From Hyaloperonospora brassicae (Eukaryota; Oomycota; Peronosporomycetes; Peronosporales; Peronosporaceae): DNA of 64,000 bases. Position 1 is the first letter of the stretch; every line of letters starts with the position of its first letter. Positions 24,046-33,900 of this stretch are shown here, piece after piece. Under the pieces are notes generated by a model. It was not told where the DNA came from and ran no database searches. It saw nothing but the letters and a program-made list of their open reading frames with translations. The translations under genes were made by a program, and so were the position numbers. The stretch is taken from assembly GCA_947650285.1 (NCBI GenBank), contig CANTFL010000470.1, positions 124,001 through 188,000 of the forward strand, in the 5' to 3' direction.

Positions 24046-25020
24046 ACACGCGACCTAGGTGCTTGTAGACGGATTGCAAGTTTGCGATCGCGTCACGCAT
24101 CTCCTCCGAGATGTGTGCCCTTCCCCAGGTCGAACTTAGGGAATACACGTCCCTATGTGCACGCTGCGAGTTGTCGACACAACTCGCACAAGGGTCTCCC
24201 CATGTGAGGCAAGGAATGCCTGCCTTACTCGACAAACAGTGCAACCGGTACCTGGCACCGGTTGGCGTTCGCTTTTCGAACCTGAGGCGTGTCGCCTCAA
24301 GTTTCTTGAGCCACCCTTCTCGTCCAAAATTCTTTACGTTTTGGACGAACGCGTTCCACGCAGCCAAAAGCGAGGCTTTTTCGCGCTTTTGGTTGCTGTT
24401 GTACCATCGATGTCTAAGGAATACATCGAGATAAAAGTCTTCTTCAGCGCGAAAGTTGCTCGCGCTGGGAGTCAAGCCGTGAAGCTCAGTCGCATCGAAT
24501 AAGGGTATTCGATGGTGCTGGCTTGTCTCGTGAGACAAGCCATTGATGAGCCGTTCGGGCAAACGCCACGGCTTCAGCTCATCACGCTTCACGGTGGTAC
24601 CTTTGTTGGTACCACGGTTTCAGTATGACGATGGGTTGCACCATCGTCAAGTCGCTCGTGCGAAGGAGCACGAGCTGATTGCGGTGATGAGCAAACATAC
24701 TCATCACCAGATTCGTCATCACTGCCGAACAGACTGTGTTGCAACTCACGAGTCCGTTCGTTCGGCAGTGGCCTTGGCGGACACTGAGGCGTCGCCGGTG
24801 AGCGAGACGCCTCTGCAGCATTGCCCGAGTCAGACACGTCTGACTCGCCAGAGTAGATGACCTCAATATCGGGGTCATCATGCGCACGCGGTGCTCTACC
24901 GCGTGCACCTGCAGCACCTCTTGCTGTAGGCGAAGAACGAGCAGCAGACGACGAATCGCCTGCCGCAGAAGCTGGAACAGGCACAGACTCTGTGTGCCTT
25001 GAGTCACCCCGCATAGACAT
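23417..25020 (-). CDS. Antisense ORF of the gypsy element, element 1 copy (one frameshift)
   Basis: On the strand opposite to gag-pol, ATG at 25020 (MSMRGDSRH) opens a frame that, apart from a single missing base near 24620, stays open for about 534 codons to 23417. It has an acidic Ser/Pro/Ala-rich N-terminus, then [12 protein letters not shown] central block follows ([55 protein letters not shown] with four cysteines). The C-terminus is Glu/Arg/Leu-rich with heptad character ([19 protein letters not shown] ... [20 protein letters not shown]) and ends [10 protein letters not shown]. The central block is conserved with many amino-acid and silent differences in element 2, which argues for a real protein. 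The last third overlaps the pol C-terminus in antisense. Plant Tat-lineage gypsy elements (Ogre, Grande, Retand) carry antisense ORFs in the same region; I see no sequence relation. Function unknown; a structural or regulatory coiled-coil protein is one guess. Confidence 0.7.
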
Positions 25021-25151
25021 GTTAGCTATCCGAGGTCGAGCGGAAAGTGAATGGAACGGACCCAACAAGTGCTCCCTGTCCCAATGGTGACCAACGGGTG
25101 GCCGCCATTATTTTCGATAGTCACACGGTGACTATCAGTTATGGGGGGTGA

Positions 25152-25542
25152 TGTAACGGGGCAGCCCGTTACATGGAATTGTCACTTTGAGAAAAGTGAC
25201 ACTAAATAATATGAAGTTGAATATTCTTTAAACAATACCACCGAAGTGGTGATATTGAAGGGTCGACCAAAGAGTCTGTTCATTGGTTGATATCTTGATG
25301 ATATCAACCCACCAATCGCCGCAAGACGCGCGCAATGAGTGGTGACGAGACGTCACCATACACTCAGTTATATTAGCATAATTAAGTTAAGTCAAACAAA
25401 GAGACAGTAGTTAAAAGACTTAATTATATTAATATAACAGTTCTGCTTTTACCTTACCTACGCTTCCTCGCTTGCCTTGTGTACGTCTGTCGGGGCACCG
25501 ATACCCTTGCGTTAAGTTCACGCAAGGGTGTGCTTCGTTACA
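25152..25542 (+). repeat. Element 1 3' LTR
   Basis: 391 bp, about eight differences from the 5' LTR by hand count. Preceded by the purine tract ATGGGGGGTGA and followed by the TATAT target duplication. Confidence 0.96.
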
Positions 25543-25882
25543 TATATGCCCTGCTTGCTTCGTTCTGCACCCCTTCATACAGTTTGCAAAGCTCTTTTCA
25601 CATGTCCGATCCGGTCTCCTTGTCGCGTATCTGCTGAAGAACTTCCGGAGGCACCAACGTACCAATCATGCGCATGTTTTTAAGTTGTTTTTTCAAAAAC
25701 TCTTTTTGCTTTTCTGCGGAAGCAGTAGCAAGCATTGCCTTAGTCAAGTCACCAACTGCAATATTCTTGAGGTCGTTCTCCTTAAAAACATTTATCATCG
25801 TCCATTTTTACGTCTGCCAATCCTTGCTGTCCCAGTTCTTCGACACCCCTTCAATCGTGAACTTCATCAGTTTTGAGCTCAT
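25543..25882 (-). pseudogene. Copia gag N-terminal part, broken
   Basis: ATG at 25882 lies only five bases inside the 5' LTR and starts MSSKLMKFTIEGVSKNWDSK. An in-frame stop follows at codon 25. The frame resumes with NDLKNIAVGDLTKAMLATAS and SDMWKELCKLYEG (the UBN2 gag block) and is broken off at the gypsy target site 25543-25547. It joins in order to the gag fragment at 17564. Confidence 0.85.
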
Positions 25883-25887
25883 GACCC
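25875..25887 (-). promoter_or_regulatory. Candidate copia primer-binding site (half-tRNA-Met type)
   Basis: Directly inside the 5' LTR the minus strand reads GGGTCATGAGCTC. The complement of the initiator tRNA-Met anticodon arm is GGGTTATGAGCCC, an 11/13 match. Internal (half-tRNA) priming is known for Drosophila copia and Ty5-type elements. The gag ATG lies within this site. Confidence 0.45.
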
Positions 25888-26124
25888 TGTTAGTATGTGT
25901 GTTAGCTCACACACACTTGCGTACTGGAAGGTCAAATGAAGACTAAATATATTTGTGGTGGTACTGACTGGTTTTCTTTCCTATCCTAACGGTTTCCCCG
26001 TTCCCACATAACGTCCTTACCAGTCCTAACGGCGTTCTTTGTTTCAACATAACCACCTGTCTTTTTACCATACAACGACCTGATAAGACCATGTCTCACT
26101 GTGATATCACTTCCATTTCCAACA
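25888..26124 (-). repeat. Copia 5' LTR (right copy)
   Basis: 237 bp; counterpart of 12993-13220 with several substitutions and small indels. Followed by the AGGGA duplication at 26125-26129. Confidence 0.93.
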
Positions 26125-26129
26125 AGGGA

Positions 26130-27110
26130 CTCGTCTCTGTTCGTACTATTATTTGGGAGATGCTTTGCGCTGACCGACCTTCTGCGGGGTTGTGGATTCA
26201 GAATCGGCGGAATGAATCGGATAACAGCGCCGAATGTGCTTTTATTGTGTGAATGGAAGCCTCTCTTTACACACCGTTTTCGTTCGGTGTGAATCAAAGC
26301 CTCAAACATCGATGTCGGAGACAAGTCAGTTGCATCCTTTGTATCGGTAAACATGAAATGTGATGTCAGTCAACATTTGCTTCCCTCTAACATGACTGCA
26401 TTGCTAGAATGAGCACTTTCTTTACGGTATCATTCTCTCGATTCAAAGTTAAAGTTGGTGGAAGGTAAGTCGCGGCGAGGACAGAACCATCTTTTGAAAT
26501 TGCAAAGTGGGGAGCAAGACGGTTGCATTTGTTGTATTAGAAGAGTAATCACGTAGACGTGCCCAAAAGCTTATGTTCACGTGCTTCAGACGGAAGTGGA
26601 TCGGAGCAAAAAAGGGAGCGAATTTATCAAATCCCTATAGCAATATGTACCACGAACATTTAAGGGATTGAATGTGGCCCCAAATGAGTGAAATAAACGA
26701 TTTTCAGAATAATTCTGTTTAATACAAGTAGATCTCATAAAAACCTCTTTGGTCTTGCTTGCTATATTATGATACACACGTCAAATGTGGCTACTCGCTC
26801 AACACCCATTGCGCGCGTCTTACAGCTAGTGGTGATTGAGCTGGTAGATGAATTGGCCTATATTATCTGACGAGTAGAGCAGTACCGAATATCACATGTA
26901 AATGTAGAAGCTTTCTAGCCTTTCCTTCGCAAGGTAAATATTGGAAACTACTTTCATCTACGATAATATTCACGCTGACCTAATTTGGTGTCAATGCCAT
27001 AGAACGGGTTCCCTTCGTGACAAACAACAGGTTCCCTAATTCCGGTCCGGTCGTCGGGTGTCGTCCTTTTCTTCCAATCACATTGCTTCGTAGCTGCTCA
27101 CAACATCAAA
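26130..27110. other. Intergenic flank before the host gene island
   Basis: No coding family recognised. It borders the copia 5' LTR on the left and supplies the promoter/5' UTR of the kanadaptin-like gene on the right. I could not fix a core promoter element. Confidence 0.5.
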
Positions 27111-29016
27111 ATGACGCACTATTCGCCTCCCGACTGGAGTGCCACGGGCCGTAACGTCTTCAATCTGTCGCTGGAGGTGATCAAAAGCGGCGTGACAGTC
27201 GACAGTCTGCCGCTATGTCAGCAAGAGACTCGTAGCTACGTCGTCATTGGGCGCATGGCGACCGTGTGCGACGTGACGCTGGCCCATCCCTCCATCTCTA
27301 GAGTCCACGCTGTCCTGCAGTTTGACGATCAAGGCGCGCTCTTCCTCTACGACACGAGCAGTACCCACGGGTGCTACGTGAACAAGAGACGGGTCGATGC
27401 CGAAGATTTCGTGCGGGTGCACATTGGCGATGTGATTGGGTTTGGCGAATCGACGCGACTGTATGTGGTTTGTGGACCGAAAGAGCTCTTGCCGCCCGAG
27501 TACGAGTCACTCAATTTGACCAAATTGAGGGAGAAACTGGACAAGAAACAGCGCATGCGAGAAGAGAGTGAGACGTTGGAAGACAATGGAGTCTCGTGGG
27601 GGCTGAAAGAAGATGCAGAGGACGAGGAGGAAGCAGAGAGTGACGACGAGGCGGATGCTACGAAGACTCGTGAGGGTTTGCCTGACTATCTTCGTAATGT
27701 AAGGAGATGCGGTAAAGGTGAGAGCTGAGGGAAGATCGTGTGACTAAGTTTTGTGTAATGTGGTATGGATGTTGTAGCTAAAGGAAGACGATCAGCCATA
27801 CACGTCGAGTGTGGGGCCGTCGCAGATTCACGAGAAGGACCAGCGACTGTATCAGCAGCTGCAGACACGAATACGCAAGATGGAAAACCTGAAGCTGGAG
27901 CGATCGAGGATTCTGGCGAAACAGAACCAGCTGAATGGACTGTCAGAGGGTCAGCAAAACACGCTCGACCGAAACGAGCAACGGATTGACGTGCTGATGA
28001 AACAGATTGATGATCTGGAAGGGCGGATACATGCGAAGAACGATCAGCGGGGGAAATCGGGCGGCACAAATGGTACTGCTGCCAGAAAAAAGCGCAACAT
28101 GAACGAAGAGCTGTATGGATACAGTAGCGACGAAGACGACTTTTACGATCGAACGAAAGCCAATCAGCAGAAAATTACAGCACGAAAGCGGAATGTTATA
28201 GACTCGGTCGTCACTGGTGACGCGACTACAGCAGCAACACTGGCACGATCGACGGAGAGCGAAGTTCTCACCGAAGACTCGATTCGGGCCAATGTCAAGA
28301 AGCTGGAAGCCGAGCTTGCAAAAGTCCAAGATGAACTGACTGCTGTGTCTACTGTGGCTGCTGAAGAACGTCGAGCTACCCATGGAGACAGCAAATGTCA
28401 AGCGGGAAGGGACACTTTGGAATCTTTCATGGCGGCGACGACCACACAGATGCATAAGAGCAAGGTAGACGCACTCGCGGCACGAAAAGAGGAGGTGGAG
28501 ATGGAATTGAAACGTCAGCGACAGCTACTTGTTGTAGCAACGCCGGCGCTGGCTGCCATTCCGATCTCGAAGTCATACGACACCTCGTCGATAGATGATG
28601 ACGAGAGTGGACTTCCGGCTCCTTCCTCAGAGGAAAACTCATCAGCACACGAATTTGCTTGTGCGGAAAGGGCTGTCGAGCTCGATGCAGCGAAAACACA
28701 AGAAGCAGCGCCAGAGCGTACGTCGGCTGCAGCAGAGATACAAGCTCTCGCGAGTGCCAATCCAAGCACACAGCCGCTGGCTTCGCAGAAAACAAAGCCA
28801 GTAACACAAGAAACCGATGTCACGCCAGTCGCATCGAAACGTCGACGGATTGTAGGTCCAGCACGGGTTCCGCCCCCGCAGTCAAAGCTGAAAACAAGTG
28901 ATGAGCATCCTGGCGGTGACCCGAGTGTTCTCGAAGGAGGCGATCAAGTATGGGTCCCGCCAACAAACCAAACTGGCGACGGCCGCACCAAACTGAATGA
29001 CAAGTATGGCTACTAG
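27111..29016 (+). CDS. SLC4A1AP: Kanadaptin-like FHA-domain protein
   Basis: Two exons, 27111-27698 and 27778-29016, joined in phase 0 across a 79-nt GT-AG intron; 608 residues. Residues 35-120 form an FHA domain with the phosphothreonine-binding residues in place: GR (47-48), SISRVH (61-66), STHG (84-87) and NK (91-92). An acidic stretch follows, then coiled coil (KDQRLYQQLQTRIRKMENLK...), the family signature ELYGYSSDEDDFYDRT, more coiled coil, and the characteristic C-terminus WVPPTNQTGDGRTKLNDKYGY (shown in part). These ends are diagnostic for kanadaptin, a nuclear/cytosolic protein found with spliceosomal components. It converges on the FRA10AC1-like gene with only 95 bp between stops, another splicing-linked gene, though the pairing may be chance. 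Confidence 0.93.
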
Positions 29017-29111
29017 GAGCTGTAACGATGAATCGAACGCGGTTGCGGTCCACCCATGGCTGAAACTGATCTCTCGCATCATTCAACAAAACCCAACGAG
29101 CAACGAGTTTC

Positions 29112-30080
29112 TCAAGGTAGCAGCTCGTCAAATCCTCCGCTGCGTCGGCACAAACTCCGCGGATAACTCGCGTTTTGCTCTGCGTTGATCGCCGCACACA
29201 CCTCATGAATGTCCGGATCAGTGTCTGCACCAAGTTCAACGCGCACTTTGGACCCCGCTTCTGTCTGTTTATCAGCATCCCCGCAGGTACCTTTATCGCT
29301 CGTGCTTAATGCAATACGTGACGCCGGGTGTGTATGCTGTTTGTCGCTCTCTTCCCCGTCGCTCTCTTTTTCCATGCGACATCGCTTTCGCCCTCTCCTC
29401 TCCATCGCACGTGTCTCCTTTCTCCTCTCGTTCAACTTCTTGTGAAACAGCTTCGCAGCGCAGGTGCTGCACACGCGCACCTTTACGAAACACCTCTTCC
29501 GCTTACCGTGCTCCACGTATGCAAACAACAGCTCGTAGCTGTGCAATTGCGTACGTTCGTCGCAGCGTTTGTTCCCGCAGATAAACTGCCCTTTGCCAGC
29601 CACGACCTCCGCTTCGGTACGCCATCGCAGTCCGATCTTTCCCTCTGCGTAGCGAGACAAATCAGCCAGTGCGTACTCTCGAAAGAGCTGTTGATAGTAG
29701 CGCACGCTCATCCGGATCTGCCAGTCCGTCTCGCCCTGTTCAGCGTCCGCATCGTCGTCACGAATGAATTGGAACTTGCTCTTCAGCACGTTCAGATCAT
29801 CCTGAGACATGTAAAGGTCACGGTCAGGAGCCAACGAGCTGAAGCTACGACTGCTGACGCTGTCACTACGACAAGACGATGTCGAGTACAGCCTCATGAG
29901 CTCTTGATGGCTGTCGACAAAGCACAACACCGCGTGCGTAGAGCAAGTGGCAAAGGTGAATAGCACATGAGTATAAAGCTAAGACGCTGGAGATTGTGAA
30001 GATGGTGCGAGATGCAGTCGACCGTACCGGCGGAAGCCACGCTCCGAGTCGCGAGAGGCGGTGGCGGACGGTCGCGCCAT
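29112..30080 (-). CDS. FRA10AC1: FRA10AC1-like nuclear protein
   Basis: The conserved domain is unmistakable: DWQIRMSVRYYQQLFREYAL, YAEGKIGLRWRTEAEV, GKGQFICGNKRCDERTQLHS and KVRVCSTCAAKLFHKK (29800-29480), with four cysteines in two CxxxxC/CxxC pairs. FRA10AC1 proteins are found in late spliceosomes. The C-terminus is basic then acidic and poorly conserved. My model has two exons, 30080-30028 (MARPSATASRDSERGFR) and 29910-29112, with a 117-nt intron, giving 283 residues. The donor GTACGG is weak but the polypyrimidine tract and the fit of RRHQELMRLY to the family N-terminus support it. The alternative is an internal start at 29897. Its upstream side is shared with the ABCA gene as a divergent promoter. 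Confidence 0.88.
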
Positions 30081-30119
30081 GGTGTTTTGCGTCGCGTTGT
30101 GGCCGGAGCGAAATGCAAT

Positions 30120-30159
30120 GATCGGCAGCAAAATGCAGTGATTGGCAGCAAAATGATGT
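30120..30159. repeat. 20-bp tandem duplication in the divergent promoter
   Basis: Two copies of GATYGGCAGCAAAATGNNGT at 30120-30139 and 30140-30159, 17 of 20 positions identical. They lie 40-80 bp upstream of the FRA10AC1-like start. Confidence 0.85.
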
Positions 30160-30310
30160 GTTGTGTTTACGTGCTGCAATTAATTGAATATTGTTGAAGA
30201 CGGGGGCGTTCGAGTCAAGTTAATTGATCCGGCGAATCTGAGAGATCGGCTCCATGGGCGTAAACATTCGGGACCGCGTCGCTGACTACGCAATACTGAT
30301 GGGCAGCCGA

Positions 30311-30360
30311 GCAAACAAAGAACAGGCTACTCGCAAACAAAGAACAGGCTACTCGCAAAC
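30311..30360. repeat. 22-bp tandem repeat, 2.3 copies
   Basis: The unit GCAAACAAAGAACAGG plus CTACTC is repeated exactly at 30311-30332 and 30333-30354, with a 6-bp third partial copy. Confidence 0.92.
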
Positions 30361-30568
30361 ATCCATGAACGTGTCATAGCGTCCAATGCCATATGAGTTC
30401 TTTATGCTTCTTGCGAGCAATGTATGAATTAGCTTTGACAGTTGCACGACGACTTCTGTTCATACAGCGACATCAGATCGCTCACCTTCGATTCACTAGT
30501 GCGTATGGTATGTGCAGACCTCCTCTCATGACTGAACCCAACTTTTCCTTTTCGATTGCAACATAAAC

Positions 30569-30613
30569 AGGCAAAAGGCACGCGATAAATAGGCAAAAAG
30601 CACGCGAATCAAT
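30569..30613. repeat. 22-bp imperfect tandem duplication
   Basis: AGGCAAAAGGCACGCGATAAAT (as two blocks AGGCAAAAGG and CACGCGATAAAT) at 30569-30590 is followed by AGGCAAAAAG and CACGCGAATCAAT at 30591-30613. Confidence 0.85.
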
Positions 30614-30926
30614 GCTGGCGGATCGACTGCGGCAGCCCTTGTCGTCTTAAACATCATACCTCTCCACACTTAATCGCATCAGATTCCAGAACCAGTCCAA
30701 CCCGCCTCCTACCTCTTACTACCCTCTACAACCCAATCGCATCAACAGCGAAGTGCGCGCCCGCGTGTGACAGTATCCGCCCGCATCTCCGCCACTTGCC
30801 TCGACACTCGCACTTGTGAATTTGCCACTCCGCGCGCAAGTCCCGACGAGAGAGAACGCGATACAAAAATCAGTATCGTCCGACTGACCCCCACTTGCGC
30901 CCACATCATCGCTCTCGTCGCGCCCC

Positions 30927-33900
30927 ATGGAGCCGCTCACGTCGTGCCTCACGACGATCACCACGTCCGACTTTGACTACGCGCTCTGCGTGATGAACTC
31001 GGGCATCTTCCAGCTCTCGCCCTCGGCCTTCACACTGCCCGAAGCGTTCTCGACCATTCTCTCGCCGGCTCTCCTTGCGCCGCGTTTGAGCACTGCGACG
31101 CCCATCACCGCCGTCGGCGCCTGTGCGCTCACGTGCACCGAACCGTCGCCGCTCTACACCTCCAGCTCGTGCTGCGCAGCCGCGCGCACCGTCTTTGACT
31201 GTGCACAGTCCATACCAATACCGCCAGCGACAACGTCGTCAACGGCAGTGATACGCAACGTGACCGACTGCCGCGCCATCGTCCACGCTACGATCGCCGA
31301 GAGTCAGCAGTGCTCGCTCGCAGCCGGCAACATCGTCCTGCTCGTCGTAGCAGCGCTCGCCGTGGCGCTCTTAATCGCTGCGACCATTGCCACGCGCCTC
31401 TACGCGAGGACCAAGCAAAAGGCTACCAGCGCTGCTCCAGAGTCTCGTGGAGCTGAGGAGGACCACGAGACGCTGGAACAGCGCCTCGCGGCCGTCGCGC
31501 GGCCGTCCACGTGCGGCGTTTTGCTCACGTCGTGGCGACAAGTGAGCAATTTGCTCTGGAAGAACCTCGTGATCCGACGGCGCAAGCCCCTGTCGTTCGT
31601 GCTCGAGCTCTTCTTACCCGTGCTGCTGGCGCTCGCGCTGGTCTTTATTGCCAATCTCGACACGATCTTTGGCACGGGCGACCGCCGGAACAGGAGCTCG
31701 GCGTCGTCGACGGAAGCAGCCGCGGCGTCGACAACGTCCGAGACGATCGTGTGCACGGCCCTGGAAACCACCGACTACGGCGGCTTGAGCACCAACATGA
31801 CCTTGTTCTACACGAGCGGACAAAGCGTCATTGGCCTCTTTCTGCTCATCTGCTACGTCAAGTTTGTCTCGACGACAACGACGACCATGGTGAGTGAAAA
31901 GGAGACGCGCATCCGAGAAGTGATGAAGATCATGGGGCTCTCGAACTTTACGCTCCTGTGCTCGTGGTGCCTCACGACTGCCATCTTGACCACGCCCCTC
32001 GCGTTCGTCATTGCAGCTGAGCTCAAGTTTGGTCAAGTGTTCCCCATGACAACGTACGCGACGCTCGTGTTCCTGTTCTGGACGCTGAGCTTGTCGATCG
32101 TGGGCTTTAGCTACTGCATTACGCCGTTCTTCAACAAGGCTCGCGCCGCTTCCATCGCGTCCGTGCTGGCATGGATCTTGCTGTTCTTCCCCTTCTTGAC
32201 CGTCATGTCCAAGTCCAACGCGACCAAGTACCTCAGTGCGCTGGCACCGCCTACTGCCTTTGCGCTCGGCATTGATGACATCGTGCGCCACGCGCAGCTC
32301 GGACGAGGAGTGGCATACGCGATAACGGTCACGGCATCGCCTGTGACTGTGCCGACGGCATTTGAAATGAGCTGGTTCTTGATCCTCGACTCGTTCATTT
32401 TCGTCGCGCTTGGCTGGTACTTTGACAATGTGCTTCCGCAAGAGTTTGGCATCCGCAAGCCGTGGAACTTCCTCTTTACAAGAGACTTCTGGCGTCCGAC
32501 GAGTTCGACAGCAGCCATTTCCTCAGTCTCATCGCCGCACCCGTACCGTACATTCGCCTCGCCGCGAGAAATAAGCTTATCGCGTCCGATGTCGACGAAC
32601 GGATCGATCGTGATGGTGAAGGATCGACCTGGGCTTGTAGCTTGTGTGGAGCCTGTGGACGCCACGCTATCAGCACAGGAACGGAAGGGAACGTGTCTCC
32701 AGATCCGAGGTCTTCGCAAAGAATTTGCATCAGGTGGTGGCGGAGTAAACGTAGCAGTGCGAGGGCTCGACCTCACTCTGTACAACGGGCAGATATCTGC
32801 TCTGCTGGGCCACAATGGCGCTGGAAAGACAACGACAATCTCGATGTTGACCGGTCTCATTCCACCCACGTCGGGCAACGCAACGCTCTTCGGTCTTTCG
32901 TTTCGCGAACACCTGAACGAGCTGCGCCGGATTATGGGCGTTTGTCCTCAGCACGATGTCTTGTTTGACGAAATGACTGTGGAAGAGCACTTGTTATTGT
33001 TTGGCACGATGAAACACATTCCGCGTGGTAGTCTGAAGCCAGAAGTGGAGCGAATGATTCGGGAAGTGGGTCTAGTGGAGAAGCGGAAAACCGCTGCGAG
33101 GAACCTGTCGGGTGGACAAAAGCGCAAATTGAGTCTTGCGCTGGCGTTCATGGGAGACAGCAAGCTTATCTTTCTGGACGAGCCAACGTCGGGCATGGAC
33201 CCGTACTCCCGGCGGTTTACTTGGAATTTGCTGCAGCGTAACCGCGACGACCGAGTCATTCTGTTGACCACGCACTTCATGGATGAGGCCGACATTCTAG
33301 GTGACCGCGTCGCCATCATGGCTGATGGCCAGCTTTGTTGCGCCGGTACTCCCCTCTTTCTGAAAAATTGCTATGGTGCTGGGTATCGTCTGACCATGAT
33401 CCAAGCGCCCGGGTGTGATGCTGAAGCCGTGGGCACCTTTCTACGCGGCTTCGTGCCTGAAGCAAAGTGCTTGAGCAACTTTGGTTCAGAGGTCGTGTTC
33501 CAGCTGCCAACGAAATCAGTGGGAGTATTTTCCACGATGCTGCAAGCTCTCGACGATGAGTTGCACCGTTTGCATATTGTTCAGTACGGTGTGTCCGTGA
33601 CAACCCTCGAGGAAGTATTCCTGCGCATCGCACGTGATCGAGAAGAAGAAGCCGCCATCAATGCTGCTGTCTGTAGCGTGGAAACAGTCGACCGAATCCG
33701 CAAGACGTCAGCAAGCTCAGCGTATTCGAGCGGCACGTTGACGAGCCCAATGTCTGCTGAGAGTGCTGGCCGACCGACGCTGTGGACCCAGTATACTGCA
33801 CTGCTGACAAAGCGTTTGCGTATTGCAAAGCGAGACACGAAAAACCTCCTGAATGCTGTGTGCATCCCGCTGCTTTTCCTGATCATCTTAGTGTTGCTCC

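Larger units (their letters stand above)
17565..25542 (+). mobile_element. Ty3/gypsy chromovirus-type retrotransposon, element 1 (subfamily A)
   Basis: 7,978 bp with two 391-bp LTRs (TG...CA) and the 5-bp duplication TATAT (17560-17564 and 25543-25547). Order: LTR, primer-binding site, gag with a CCHC knuckle, protease, RT, RNase H, integrase, chromodomain, then an antisense ORF on the other strand, polypurine tract (ATGGGGGGTGA) and LTR. I count about eight differences between its LTRs (near 2%), so it is younger than element 3. Sense frames carry several stops and frameshifts, so it is non-autonomous today. Short perfect inverted repeats are packed through its whole length (see findings). 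Confidence 0.96.
12993..26124 (-). mobile_element. Ty1/copia LTR retrotransposon, split by a gypsy insertion
   Basis: Both LTRs start TGTTAG and end CCAACA on the plus strand, and are flanked by the same 5 bp, AGGGA (12988-12992 and 26125-26129). Reading on the minus strand gives 5' LTR, gag, integrase, reverse transcriptase, RNase H, polypurine tract (13221-13230) and 3' LTR, the copia gene order. Without the 7.98-kb gypsy element and its duplicated TATAT, the copia unit is about 5.1 kb, a normal size. Coding regions are interrupted by many stops and frameshifts, so it is dead. Confidence 0.93.
30081..30926. promoter_or_regulatory. Divergent promoter region between FRA10AC1-like and ABCA genes
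   Basis: 846 bp separate the two divergent start codons. No ORF of interest. Three separate short tandem duplications with 20-22-bp units are present (annotated below), possible binding-site clusters or replication-slippage products. No core promoter element could be assigned with confidence. Confidence 0.55.

Noticed and set aside
24155..24502. 115-codon sense-strand frame shared by element 1 and element 3 (60072-60419)
   Set aside because: Shared because the two copies are close relatives. Resemblance to element 2 is explained by the antisense protein, whose frame is longer and better conserved.
29328..29963. 211-codon plus-strand frame opposite the FRA10AC1-like gene
   Set aside because: Antisense shadow of a conserved exon; no recognisable domain.
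30927..31320. Elicitin domain at the N-terminus of the ABCA protein
   Set aside because: Elicitins have six cysteines with characteristic spacing; the nine cysteines here do not fit that spacing.
31614..32441. 275-codon minus-strand frame inside the ABCA gene, and similar ones to 36401
   Set aside because: GC-rich codon use of the ABCA gene leaves long antisense frames; none resembles a protein family, and unlike the gypsy antisense ORF none has comparative support.
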